From Polytrichum commune (lineage: Eukaryota > Streptophyta > Polytrichopsida > Polytrichales > Polytrichaceae): DNA of 64,000 nucleotides. The first letter of the stretch is position 1. Every line of letters starts with the position of its first letter. The DNA is taken from assembly GCA_950295325.1 (NCBI GenBank), contig OX485806.1, forward strand, positions 58,711,169 through 58,775,168, given 5' to 3'. The notes under the pieces were generated by a model, which worked only from the letters and a program-made list of their open reading frames with translations, ran no database searches and had not been told where the DNA came from. The position numbers were made by a program, and so were the translations under genes. Positions 37,914 through 49,020 of the stretch are shown in pieces.

Positions 37914-39538
37914 TTTGTGGTCGAAGAGATTATTTGGAGCTGAATATATATGAGGACATGGTGGTCCACTTGGCGATGCGTTTGACATGGTCGGACACGA
38001 TCCAAGCATGCTCAAGATCCCCGTCAGGTTGCATTCACCTAACCAAGTCGACCCCACTACCAGGGCCGACTTTGGACATCTTGAAAACAAAAACTTTGTC
38101 CGTCTCGTCACCTTGGCCCGAGAATTGATTCCACTGGACATAGGCCCAAGTGCTGACACCTTTAAGCTTGGCGATGCTATCCATAAATCCTAACCTACGT
38201 AAGTATTTGAAGGTGGTAACCTTGTTTCGGAGGTGGGGGGAATTCAACTCCTTGCACCGATAAAAAACGGACTCAAGTTCCTGCAACGAAAGAAGTTGAT
38301 GAGGATCACTATCATTGCGGAGGAGGAACTCATCTACAAGGTCCTTGCTGGCTTCAAGGACGATTTTGCTATGAGTGGCTTGGGGCGTTCGCTCGACGCG
38401 CTCCTCGATGAAGGCGTCGATGCGCTTGCGGCTATCTCTGCAGTTCCCAACCTTGACGGGATGACGATGGTTGCTCAGATGAATGCAGGCACGCTGAGTG
38501 GTGTCATTGCCGTGGACGTAGAAGATTTTGGCGTGACATGGTGCAATGCATTTGGGAGGCTCCTTACAGATCCTGCACATTTGTATGGAATGCAAAGGCA
38601 AGGGACCACCAATGGGGAAAGGCTCCTTGGTGAAGCCGTCGAAATCAGTATCATTGACCGTGGAGGTCTGATGAGCACGTTGGAGGTAATCGCACTGAGG
38701 ATTTTGGCACTGGAGGTGGCCAACGTAAGTGGAGGAGAGAAAAAAAAAAAGGCCCATGTCATTGGTGATATTGGTGGTCTGGGTCTTGGTCCATGCCGTC
38801 CATGGATTTGGCCTTCGTATGAGAGGAAAATACACCAACTTGGGGGAGGACAAATATCACATCACCATCAGAGCGAGGGGGGAGGAAATTCACCTCTTCA
38901 ATTCACAAGGTTTCATAATCTAGCTTCTTGAGGATGTTTTCCTACCGGGCATGGAAGCAAGAGTACGAAGACATTGAGGAATGGACATAGAGGGTGTGGA
39001 AGGGGATGGGGGAAGTTGACACATTGGATCAAGGCGTTCAAGAGGGGGGACGGAGAGAGGACAAAGATGGCTCAACTATAGTAGTGGAATGAACGGGCTC
39101 ATCACCATCAGATGAATCAGAAAGATGTATGACAGTGTGAATGCCAGGTTCAATTTTGACACGAATGGCGGGAGGGGTGTTGAAAGTGGAAGCGGACGAA
39201 TAAGGAGGGGTGCGGATCTCGGTGGATACGTGTGGCCGAGATTTAGGGAGTCCGTAGACTCTGTATTTACATGCGGCAGGTTCCCACACCGATGATCTGT
39301 TGTCAGCAAGAATGGAATTCTCATGCATGGTCAAAGGACAACATAAAGGTAAGGGGATCATAAATCTCGCGTTTGACCTAGATTGAACTTCCTGTAAGGA
39401 GAACCTAATACTAAGGTGGAGGGAAAAGACATGTGCAAATCCGTTTGCATCCATGGGAAAGAGGATGGGCACTCCGTAGCCATTGGCACGGACCTCCGCC
39501 ATCTCTGACAAAGAAGGCACAGAAGACGAAGAAGCCAT
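37914..39538 (-). pseudogene. MULE-like transposase with N-terminal zinc finger (decayed)
   Basis: Exon 1 starts with MASSSSVPSLSEMAEV at 39538 and runs to about 39040. The main exon, up to about 38930, contains a Cys/His cluster: CQNPQCDYLQRAH, CRICKEPPKC, CHAKIFYV, then RACIHLSNHRHPVKVG. This resembles the WRKY-GCM1/FLYWCH-type zinc fingers that precede many MULE transposases. It continues with EASKDLVDEF and VGPGSGVDLVR, then after an in-frame TGA, DLEHAWIVSDHVKRIAKWTTM, which looks like the beginning of the transposase core. The frame ends at 37914, so the catalytic core is mostly missing. Other in-frame TGA codons lie near 38888 and 38862; at least the one after LVR stands where CGA (Arg) would fit. 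The start is only 200 bp from a divergent plus-strand gene. MULE assignment is inferred from motif order. Confidence 0.5.
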
Positions 39539-39738
39539 GGAAATATATACGGAATAGAGGAAGGATGCCCAAAAGGGAAAATGGGGAACGTCTGAAAGAA
39601 AGTGGAAAACCCTAAACATCAATTATATATTGAGAAGAATGGGAGTGCTCACTCTCTTTCCAATGTGTGAATTTGATGTGGTGAGGTTGTGGAAAGGAAA
39701 TAGAGCGATTTGGTCTGAACTGCTGGAGGCCTGAACAT
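39539..39738. promoter_or_regulatory. Short divergent promoter region
   Basis: The 200 bases between the start codons of the MULE-like transposase (minus, 39538) and the methyltransferase-like gene (plus, 39739). An AT-rich stretch with ATTATATATTG (39622-39632) could serve as a TATA element. The head-to-head arrangement suggests shared control within one transposon. Confidence 0.35.
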
Positions 39739-40443
39739 ATGAAGGAAATAGGCAATTCACAACCTCCAACAGCGGAACCATCAAAGAAGAAGAAGAGGAG
39801 GCGATCGTCTACACATTACACTGATAAGAAGAGGAAGACAGTGAGGGCACAAAAGACACAGTCAAGGAAGGCACCAATAGAGGGCCGTGGGACGCCCGAG
39901 GATTTGAGCCAAAGCAACAAGTACCTGCGGAGACCTTCGTGGAGGTTAGACTATGAGATTCGGCCTTTTCTTTTATCACCGATTGTAGAAGAGGCGGACG
40001 GAAGTAAAACACATACAATGGCACAAGTGCAAGAGTTGGGAAGTGACAACATCCAACAGGACTCACGCGAAGAGATGAACTCTACAAATGTTGTACGTAT
40101 TCTTCGGGTTCTCCATATATTCAGTTGTCTGAGCACATAATTAAAATGGTAGAACAAATTCAAATGTGAAACAACTATCTCTTAAATATTATGGTTTGTC
40201 ATCATTGTTATAAACATTGTTATCTCTTAAATATAGGAGGATGGGGGGAGTGGAGAGAGTGGAAATAGCTACGAAGAAGAAGACAATGTGGAGGTAGCAC
40301 AACAAAATGAAAAGGCGTTAGAAGAGCTAGGAACGGAGGGAGTAACGTTGTCCGGACAACCAACGATTCAAAGAAGAAAAATAAATGAAGGCGTCCAAGA
40401 GGACAGCGTCAGAGGAAGATCTAAATTCAAATTTGTTGGGAGG

Positions 40444-41510
40444 TATGAGTCCAAAATGGTTGCTCACATTTGTTTTATGCTTAGAATTTACTTAGATTTG
40501 CATTTGACATCATTGTGAAACATCAAAAAGTATAAAAAAAAAGTAAGGTTTGGTGTGGGATTATGTTTTAGGCCTTAGGCTTATGCGGTGTGGTTAATTA
40601 AAGGATTAGCGACATTAGGGGGTTGGTTGAATTAAGTTGAGAGTGTGTGTGTTAAGTAAGGGGAAGGGCTTTGGGTTTAATTCTTTGAATTAAGGCCTTC
40701 CCGTGTTGGTTTAAGGGTAGAGGGTTTAGTGGATAGGCTTGGGTTTTTCATTCACAAGGTTTATGGGCCTCACGTTATCGAGTGTCTCTCTCTCTCTTGG
40801 CACTGGGAGAGCAAGCGGAGGAGCTGGGTTGACGGGCGGAGCCAAGCTTGAAGCTGGATTGAGTTTGAGCTAAGCTCGAAGCTGGATTGAGGTCGAGCCA
40901 GACTAGGAATTTGATTTGAGGTCGAGCCAAGCTCAAAGCTGGATTGAGGTCGAGCCAAACTAGGAATCTAATTTGAGGGCGAGCCAAGCTCGAAGCTGGA
41001 TTGAGGTCGAGCCAAACTAGGAATCTGATTTGAGGTCGAGCCAAGCTCAAAGGTTCAAAAGCCCTTTTGACGGGCAGTGACGGGCGTAGCCCCGAGCCCA
41101 ACAATATAGAATCCCGAAGCCACATTAATTACTAAAGTTGAATCAAAGGGGGGTAGTGGTAGTATTCACCTTATATTACAATAGAGGCTAGTTGGGTAGG
41201 CTTAATATAAAGTATTAGTCTAGGTAATTAGTTAATTAGTAAGTGAGGAAACCACAAAATGCGAGGTGGTGGCATTAAGTGTTCATTAGGTGTGTGGGTT
41301 TTGCGATGGGATGTATTACGGGGGTGATAATAGGGAAGAGCGTTCTTCAATGTTTGTATCCTCGCCATGGAATAAATTGGGATGCCAAAATTGATGTGAG
41401 ATGCAATGGAGGATAATGACATTGGGAAGATTTAGCTAGGTTAGCATGAATGTGATCCCCATGCCCTCACCCGGACTACGATGCATAAGGGTGGGTGGTT
41501 TGGCCTCACA
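40444..41510 (+). mobile_element. Solo LTR, TGTGAG family, inserted in an exon
   Basis: A 1067 bp solo LTR beginning TATGAGTCCAAAATGGTTG (first G mutated) and ending GGTTTGGCCTCACA. A 5-bp duplication GGAGG lies at 40439-40443 and 41511-41515. Removing the LTR and one duplicate joins KFVG to RPRES in one frame, so it landed in a coding exon of the methyltransferase-like gene. Near its right end the remains of the hairpin and microprotein start are visible (ATGGAATAA near 41368), but the frame stops after two codons. It carries its own ~60 bp minisatellite. Confidence 0.88.
40830..41062 (+). repeat. ~60 bp minisatellite in the solo LTR
   Basis: About four units of GGTCGAGCCAAGCTCAAAGC, TGGATTGAGGTCGAGCCA and AACTAGGAATCTGATTTGA. 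The unit is unrelated to the minisatellites of the other family members but sits in a similar part of the LTR. Confidence 0.85.
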
Positions 41511-41821
41511 GGAGGCCGCGAGAAAGCTGAAGGAGGAGGCTTGGAGCGCCAAACCCTAAATGTGAATATTGTGACCCCTGCTTTAAGATTCCTGCAAAGC
41601 AAGGCGGGCGGCACACAATAGACATCGAGGCGAGGGCATGGCCGTGGGAGAGGAAAGGCGCAGGTAAACCTAGGTGACTCGAGGAGCACTCCAATAACGC
41701 CGACAGAGGACGGGATCTCGGAAGATAGTGGCGCGATGATTGAGACTTCAGGGAATAGCTTCCTCCAAGTTTTGGTAAGGTTTTTGAACTCTCCGCCATG
41801 CTATGTTGGTTTAGAAGTGTG

Positions 41822-42265
41822 GATAATATGAGGTTGGGGGAAGGAGGCCTCAGATCCGAGGCCTCATTCTGGAGAGGGTTTTTGGTTTGTAAATCTACAT
41901 GAAATGTCTACTTGACTTTGCTCTCGGCCTTGGTATGTTTTGTTAAGTGAATATGTGAGAGGTAGAGAAGGAGGCCTCAAATCTGAGGCCGTCTTTTGGA
42001 GAGGGTTTTTTCTTTGTAAATCTAAGTGTAATGTGTGCTTGACTTTGCTCTCGGCCTTGGTATGCTTTGTGTAGGTGAATTTGTCAGAGGTAGGGGAGGA
42101 GGCCTCGGATCCGAGGCCTCCTTATGGAGAGGGTTTTTGGTTTGTAAATCTATATGAAATGTCTACTTGATTTTGCTTTCGGCGTTGGTATGTTTTGTTT
42201 AGTTGAATATGAGAGAGGTAGGGGAGGAGGCCTCGGATCCGAGGCCTCCTCCTGGCTGAGGGTTT
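41822..42265 (+). repeat. Tandem array 2: four 128 bp units centred on CTCGGATCCGAG palindromes
   Basis: Units start near GGTAGGGGAGGAGGCCTC and continue with the palindrome, GGAGAGGGTTTTTGGTTTG, TAAATCTACATGAAATGTC, TACTTGACTTTGCTCTCGGC and CTTGGTATGTTTTG. Palindrome cores are at 41849-41860, 41976-41987, 42104-42115 and 42232-42243, 127-128 bases apart. Units 3 and 4 have the exact CTCGGATCCGAG core inside a 22-bp perfect palindrome (GAGGCCTC arms); units 1 and 2 have drifted by one to three bases. The array lies in an intron of the methyltransferase-like gene, between the exon ending at 41773 and that starting at 42553. Confidence 0.9.
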
Positions 42266-43524
42266 TGTTTTTGGAATTTTGAAATATCTACACGATTATG
42301 GCTCGGCCTTGCTTTTTTTCAGAAGTTTTTTGTATGTACACTCGCGAGGATCTGTTTCACATTTTGTATCTCATCATGGTGGCGGCTTTGAATATCGTTA
42401 GTTCTCATTTGATTCCTAGTTGATAATTACATTACTTTGGGTTCAAACTAAATTGTGAGTTGTTTGTTAATAGTTACAAAGATATTGGTATCATTTATGC
42501 GTTCTTATTTTATTGTTCTTTGGGAAGTTCGAATATGCTTTCATGTTCTTAGGATTCTGAATCCTTTCAAGTTGCGCAGGCGCAACAGCAATCTGGAGAG
42601 GACGTTGTTCTTGCTGCCCCCGCGGTCGAAGTTGAAGCCACCCAGGTTGAGAGTGCCAATTTGGAAGGTCCAATGCAGAGAGAGGTGATTTCAATAGTTA
42701 CACGTTCCACTTTTTCACATGTCTTGAGGGTGTTGAGTTCTTCCGTTCTAAACATGTATTTCTTGTTTGTCGTTTTGTAAGGCTGTTGCAATTGGCCAAG
42801 ATACCGTCCTCGCAGTTGCCGATACAGATCATGTTGTGTATGAGCTTGAGCTTCGCAAATCACAAAATGAAGACTCTAATGGTGTTATCCAACGCCTCCA
42901 GATTAAGCCTACCAGTAAGTCCCGCTTGTTCATTCCCTTATGCTACTTGCGAGGCCTCCCTCTTGTCCGTCCAATTAGTGAGGTAAAGGTGCAGCGTTTG
43001 GATTGTGAATTTGTAATGGGATACCGAGAGGGAGATCAGGTAATGTACGTTTCCGCTGTCAAGGACGTTCTCGTGGACCTACCGGTTTCCCGTGCGATTA
43101 TGGCTTCATGGAGCCCTCTTTGGCAAAATGCCAATGCAGAGTTTGATGTCAAACTCAATGATGACCAGGATCTTGTACATCTCTGTGGGAGAGCTTTTCT
43201 TTGTGTGGGAAGGAAATCATCGACTCATAGCATGGTGGAGGCACACCAAATTCAACTTGGGTCCTCCTATCATAGGAGTCCTTGTCAATTTGAACCTCAA
43301 TTCTTTGCCATTATGACACATCATAATGCACGGCAAGCACACTGGCTTGCACCTCACATCTATCATGTGAGTTTCAAAGAAGGCGGCCTTCACAATGACA
43401 TGCATTTCATCTATTTTACATGGTGTGAAATTTTGACAAAATTCCAATGTCCCACATTGAAAGGTTACATGCATCGCGGCCTCCTTTGTCTCATGCAGTT
43501 CGCCCTTTCCAAACTGCACCTTGG

Positions 43525-45626
43525 TGGGCTTCACCACTCTACCAATCGGCAAACCCCAACTCCCTTGTGAGCTTTGGGGTCATGAAAGAATGCCTTAACT
43601 CTTTGTCAACCCATGAGACAAGTCTCCCATTCATTTGAGCCTCAAGGTACAAAATACTTGGCCTCGGCTTAAGGCTACTAGCCTTGGCCACAAAGCCATC
43701 GTCCAACATTTGGTCCTCGGCAACTTGGCTTGGCTTGGTCCGCAAAGCCAACTTTAAACATTTCGTCCGCGGGACAAATTGGTTTGGTGCCACAAAACCA
43801 ATTTCTAATAATTTGTCCGCAAAACAAACATGTTTTGCCTTGGTAGCACAAAGCCACCTTCCCACACTCCGTCCGCGGCACGAACATGAATTGCCTTGGT
43901 AGGACAAACCCACCTCCCAACATTCCGTCCGCGGCACAAGTATGATTTGCTTTGGAAGCATAAAGCCACCTTTCAACATTCCGTCCGCGGCACCAACATG
44001 TTTTGCCTAAGTAAAATGGACCAAATAATTTGCACTAATTTCTTTGGGACCTACTTTGGCTAAAGCCACTTGTGGTGATGCGCTGCCGAACTTCTCTTTG
44101 GGACCATCGGCTTCAATGCTCTTGCAAACTTGATGGTCCCCACCATGTCCTCAAGAAGCCTTGGGGACTTAAACAAGGCATCCACCACCCGCTTTTAAAA
44201 CCCCACCTAAAAGGATGCATTTCTTAGAAAGCTCGTCCGTTTTAGGTGTATCCTTCATTTGTGCGTTTGAATAGCGCACATAGGCCTTAAGAGGCCCCGG
44301 GTATTCCAACATCAATACCTTCCAAGCATTTCGAATTGGAATTTCAATCCAACATTAATGCCCTCCAAGGTTTTGGGTGCTTTCGGTATTCTAGGCCCCA
44401 AATGATTTTTGAGGTTTGCGGGAGCCCTTTTCAAAGCACTCCTCCATTTTCCTTACCAAATCCACCCTCATGTCCACCATTGTCATTAGAACCAATGGTA
44501 TGGTCAAATTCCACTTGCACATGATCCTTGTTCCAATTTGAGCCTCACAACCTTTTGGAAACCCCGGGCTCACCATCATAACCCGCATTTTTGATACCCA
44601 TGTTTCCCTCAAAGTGCAAGCTCAAAACTTGGAACCCTGCTCTAATACCAAGTGTCGCAACCCTTGGTAGCCCCCCTTGACAATATTGCCAATTTTCAAT
44701 TCTAGCAAAGGTTACGAGCGCTAACCATTCGCATTCCACCATGCTAATGGTTAGCTCCTCCTACCCCGGACCTTATAGTTCATAGGAGGGAACCAACCCT
44801 CCTACTTTGCTTTCGGGACTCACCCCTTAATCGGTAACCCATTCCTTCGATGGGGACTTCCATCCATGGAAGTCCAATCCTATGTTGATCATCGCGTTGC
44901 CGGAGCAACACTACAACAACCCGAAGCATACTAGGCAACTATGGCCTCACAATGGGCCAAAGCCCATGGAGGCCGTGCCGTTCGGCCTCGGGTGGGTGAG
45001 GCCACACCACCTCACCCATACAAGCCTCTAGGACTTCACACGGGGCCCCTACCCCACCGTCAACCAACCTCTTGTCTCTCTACCAAGAGTTGGGGCCAAG
45101 TGGACATTTTCCTTTAGCTGCTGGGCCTAGAACCCCCCAGCAGCTTCAGACCATCATAACTTCCTTGTATGATGTCTGATCATAACAACCAACCATTCCA
45201 TCCTCATCTACGCTTCACGTAGATGCCGATGGACTCCTCATTTGCCCCATTTGAGCAAGTCTTGAGGAAGTTATGCCTGTTTGAACCTTGGCAGTCCCGG
45301 GAATCACTCCCAGGCACTGCTGTACCAGGGCGCTGTCCCGGGACAGCGCCCCACTCAAATGGCCATAACTCCTAGCTCACACCTCCGATTGAGGTAATCT
45401 TGAGCTTTCTAGAATCACCACGCCATGAGCTACGCATTGCTCATGGCCTTCCCCTTGTGCCTCCTAGTCTTCGTGGGTGGGAGGCGTTCCCAACGCCCGG
45501 GGTCCTCACCCACACTAGGATCACTTGGGCCCTCTCACCAACGGCGCCACAAGTCCCGGGTGTCACTCCGGGGTCCCCCTTGTGCCCATGGTGTTTCGGG
45601 CACTCCTCATGGAGAGGTGCGCGACA
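43525..45626 (-). mobile_element. LTR retrotransposon fragment, minus strand, family B
   Basis: Sequence 44653-45626 is an LTR (TGTCGCAACCCTTGG ... GGTGCGCGACA on the plus strand). Directly to its left, read on the minus strand, comes TTGGTATTAGAGCAGGG, matching the TGGTATCAGAGC primer site for initiator tRNA-Met. The element therefore runs right to left and this is its 5' LTR. The internal part down to 43525 has no intact gene. CTTGG at 43520-43524 and 45627-45631 could be the target duplication; removing the insert restores the frame TAPW|KFSIKV of the host gene. The left end starts TGGGCTTCACC, not TGTCGC, so the 3' LTR appears lost or very diverged. Confidence 0.75.
43690..43995 (-). repeat. 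~60 bp tandem repeat in the retrotransposon interior
   Basis: Around five units of CATTCCGTCCGCGGCAC, GAACATGAATTGCCTTGGTA, then GCACAAAGCCACCTTTCCAA, with growing divergence to the left. It keeps a 147-codon minus-strand frame open (43539-43979), which is repeat-derived rather than a recognisable gag. Confidence 0.8.
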
Positions 45627-46764
45627 CTTGGAAATTCAGCATCAAGGTTCTTGTTCGTGCTAACTCCGTTCTCATAATGCGGGAGGAGGCCATGCAAGAG
45701 TATGGTTACAACCTCCAGCGAGATGGATGGTTGAATGCCTTCACTGATGAGAAGAGCTAGGCGATGCGCAATGATGGGGTACCTTGGAGAGGTGCTCATG
45801 AAAAACATCATGTTTTCTTCTCTATCATCTCGCTACTGTCACCGACAAGAATGATGTTATTATGGACTGGCAGTGTGGTGTAGGTACGCCTTCTCTTTCA
45901 ACATCATCCTTACTTTAAATTTTCCGTTATTTTTGCTTCACTAGTTTTCATACTAACATTTTCCTTCTCTTCGCTTTAGGTGGTTCGATTACAGCATGTC
46001 GCTCCCTTGAGCGGCATATTGTGGCCTTTGAGAGTGATCCCATCATTTTCAATGCACTCCTACTCCCTATGCGCGATCCCCAGCCTGCGCGTACTTCCCG
46101 CTCAGTTGCCCCACCGTCTACATTTATTTTTGATCCGCCTCAAAAGATGACCAAACGCGCATTCGGTTTTCTTTGTGCGTAAGTTTGCTTTCTGTGTTTT
46201 GCCATGTTTGCCTTGATGTCATTTTCCCATCTACCTGTGTCATCTTGTTTCTAATATTCTTGCTTGGGGGTTCAGAGTGCCAGGGGAAACCATTCCTTCG
46301 TTGAGGCATGTTTTCAAGTCCTCCGAAGCCATTTGAACTTCCCCCGTATGCTAGTGCGATGGCGGATTGTTTTGCTAAGGCAAAATCCCCACCTCCTCAT
46401 CGCGTTCGTCATTTCTCGCGTGGGACACAAAATCTTTTTTTGTTAGAAGCAAAGGAGGGTGAGGAGCGTGATAGGGAATGTTGTCCAAGCCCTTAGTTTA
46501 TCATTTTGGTTTTGGAGATTATAACTCCTTTTCTTTTGTTGTTTTCTGGATTTCATAAGAGTTGTGTGTTGGTTTTATTTTTGATTTCCGGTGCAAGTCT
46601 CTTATTTTCTCTTCTTCATTATTTCATTTTAATAATGTCAGCCATGATTGCATTCTTCATTTATTCTTGTTAATAATTTCAGTTTGTGGATTAACCCTTT
46701 AGTATTGGGGGATTGAGGCTGCAATGCTCTTTGTTGTTGTAATTTCTGTTTTGCTAAGTCCTAC

Positions 46765-47756
46765 TGTTGAGGTCAACCCTAATTTATGCTCATTTCAATG
46801 GACTTGGGCTCCTTTTTCAACAAATGTTTCTAAAAATACCTCCAAATTCCACGGTAATACACCCACTTTTTGTCGAAATTTATTACAATAATTTCAAATC
46901 TCCGCTCTCCAAACTCCGCTTTCCGCTCTACGCTCACATAGTTAAGCTCTCCGCTTCTACGCTTCACATAGACACTAGCTTGGTCTTCCTTGAGACCTAG
47001 TCCCTGGGTTGTTTTCTCTGGGTTAGTTTGAGACCTAGCAAGAACAATAATTACATTTTGGCGCCGCTACCAGGGAAGGTTGTGGTGGTCTTTGAAGATT
47101 TAAATTGGAAAGGAATTAAGAACAAATGGTCGGTGTCAAAACTAATCCTAATGAACACACAAAATATATGGAGGATTAGAGGACATAGAAATAAAAATAA
47201 GGGTCATGTTGGTGGTAGTCAAACCCATCTACAACCCCACATACCTATCCCTACACTCATCCTAGACCTTACATTATTCGCCTAGTGATTGAACCCATTG
47301 TGAGGGTTAACATTAGAATTTACAAACTCCTAAGCATTTTTACAGATAGACAAACCAGGTTAAAACATTACATATATGATACATCGGAAAGATCATAAAA
47401 AATTTGATATCGGTAAAACATCCTTCCAAGTGTAGATGAATTGTGGATTGAAATTCAACAAGGTAAAGCTAATAAGTTTAGAGAACAATCTACTATAGAA
47501 TTGTATAACAAAATTAGAATTCCAACCAATGATCACAGAGAATTTCAAAAGAATAATCAGACAAAATCACCATAATAATGAGGATTTAGACAAATAAATA
47601 AAGAATGAAGGAGTAAAAAAATTAAATTTTTATTAGATCCTTAGTCCAATGTGGCATTAATCCTTATAGACACTAGCTTAGTCTTCCTTGAAACTTAGTC
47701 CCCAGGTTGTTTTATTTGGGTTAGTTTGAGCCCTAGCATAAACATTAACTACAGTT
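46765..47756 (+). mobile_element. Short LTR element, family E, with tRNA-Asp-type primer site
   Basis: A likely 5' LTR runs from TGTTGAGGTCAACCC (46765) to AATTACA (47055). The primer site follows at 47059-47077, TGGCGCCGCTACCAGGG, close to the TGGCGCCGTTGCCGGGG used by Athila-type gypsy elements. The interior is only about 500-600 bp with no gene. A right-hand LTR piece at 47669-47756 (GACACTAGCTTAGTCTTCC ... AACTACA) matches 46970-47055. Its left part is replaced by the segment also found at 37315-37420. TRIM-like and rearranged; no clean target duplication seen. Confidence 0.6.
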
Positions 47757-49020
47757 GGACATGTGCACATTGATAGCCATGGATGTACTCATATCAACTA
47801 AAATGGAATGTCCGCAACCACATGAGAATGGCATAACAAAGACAATGGCATTTTTGGATGGAAAGACTCATGTTTAAGCTCCTCTAAGATCCATTGCATT
47901 TGGTATTTTTTGTTGCTAGGGCATCCATAATGGCCTATGTGGACTGCCACATAAATGCATTGGGCAACTAAAATCTTATCATGCCATCCTTGATTATTGT
48001 ACAGGACCATGGGTGTGCTTGAAGAGGTTGTGGATGTAGAGGTGGCACAAATAATGGCCCGCAACTTCTCCCATTCCACTTTAGCAATATGACACTAAGG
48101 ATTCATTTATGCCTATGATTCCCACACCAATGTTGGAGTTGTGTGGAAGTCCATTTCCACCCCAACATACCTTCGTGTATCCAATTTGAAATAATCACAA
48201 AGCCACTTCAATATGGTCCTTCTATTAGGTCTATTCAAATCGGGAACATGCAAAGGAGTAGGGAAAAAAACTCAACAACAAGGCAAGACAACAACATCAG
48301 CACAAGTACAACATCGAAGAAGCGACAACAATAAAAAAAAGTAAAACAGAAATGCCCACAAGGCAACAACAATATCGGCAGCCAAAGGAGGAGCAAGGCA
48401 TCGCCAGCCAAGAGGATATCAACAAGATGGTCTCAAGGGTATTAACCCAGGGAGCCAATAGGGGGTCCCAAGGGTATCAACAAAAGGCTTTGAGGGTATC
48501 AACCAGGAGAAGGTTCTCAAGCTAATGAGCTATTTATTAAGTAATCATACTTGAGATATTAAAGAAATCTAAGATTCATGGGCCACTTAGTAAGATTGAG
48601 CCATTGCAATTAATGAATCGCTTTGGAATAGCAGGCTACCATTAAAGGCAAATTAAACATTGGTAAATTCATTAGGAATTGGTAAGCCACATTGCAAGCC
48701 ATTTAGGATTAATGTGCTTCATATTAAAATACCAAAAAACCACATAGGAGAGGAAACCGGAGGTGGAAAGGAATAAAAGCCAAAAAACAACTTCTTGAAT
48801 CATTCTATAAACTTTCCCATACCTAAATTATGATAGGTAAATTCTAGGATACAATCTACCACACTATGAATATATAAAAAATTGGAGGAGATATTTTCAC
48901 TTCTTGAGGATATCAAAAACATTCTTCATCTAAAAGAAAACATAGTCATCTAGGAAGGTGGCACATGCTAGGTACCACCTCCCACTACATATAGAATTAT
49001 AGATGTATTAACATACCTTT
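47757..49020. other. Unresolved stretch
   Basis: A 93-codon minus-strand frame (47798-48079) is open but unrecognised. From 48,270 to 48,530 there are repeated ACAACATC and AAGGGTATCAAC words, a weak minisatellite. Nothing else supported. Confidence 0.35.

Larger units (their letters stand above)
39739..46440 (+). pseudogene. Methyltransferase-like transposon gene, copy 2 (interrupted)
   Basis: Exon model: 39739-40092, 40237-40443 joined across a solo LTR to 41516-41670, about 41706-41773, 42553-42684, 42782 to about 43524, joined across a retrotransposon to 45632-45883, then 45980-46185 and 46276-46440. All junctions I could check keep phase. The N terminus is basic (KKKKRRRSS). The exon rejoined across the solo LTR reads KFVGRPRES, then CEYCDPC. 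The middle has WEGNHRLIAWWRH, and the end has GVPWRGAHEK, VIMDWQCGVG|GSITAC and RHIVAFESDPIIFNALL, a motif X / I / II-like set of an AdoMet-dependent (beta-type N4/N6) methyltransferase. The intron splitting VG|G fits exactly (donor 45884, acceptor 45979). A TGA where CGA fits (after GRPRES), a TAG after TDEKS and at least two frameshifts show that this copy is dead. No (D/N/S)PP(Y/W) is visible. It is divergent from the MULE-like transposase. Confidence 0.5.

Noticed and set aside
41506-41799. 97-codon minus-strand frame starting MAESSKTLPKLGG
   Set aside because: It is antisense to plus-strand exons whose splice phases fit, and begins inside a solo LTR boundary.
43539-43979. 147-codon minus-strand frame as a gag gene
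   Set aside because: It is spanned by a ~60-bp tandem repeat and has no zinc knuckle or other gag motif.
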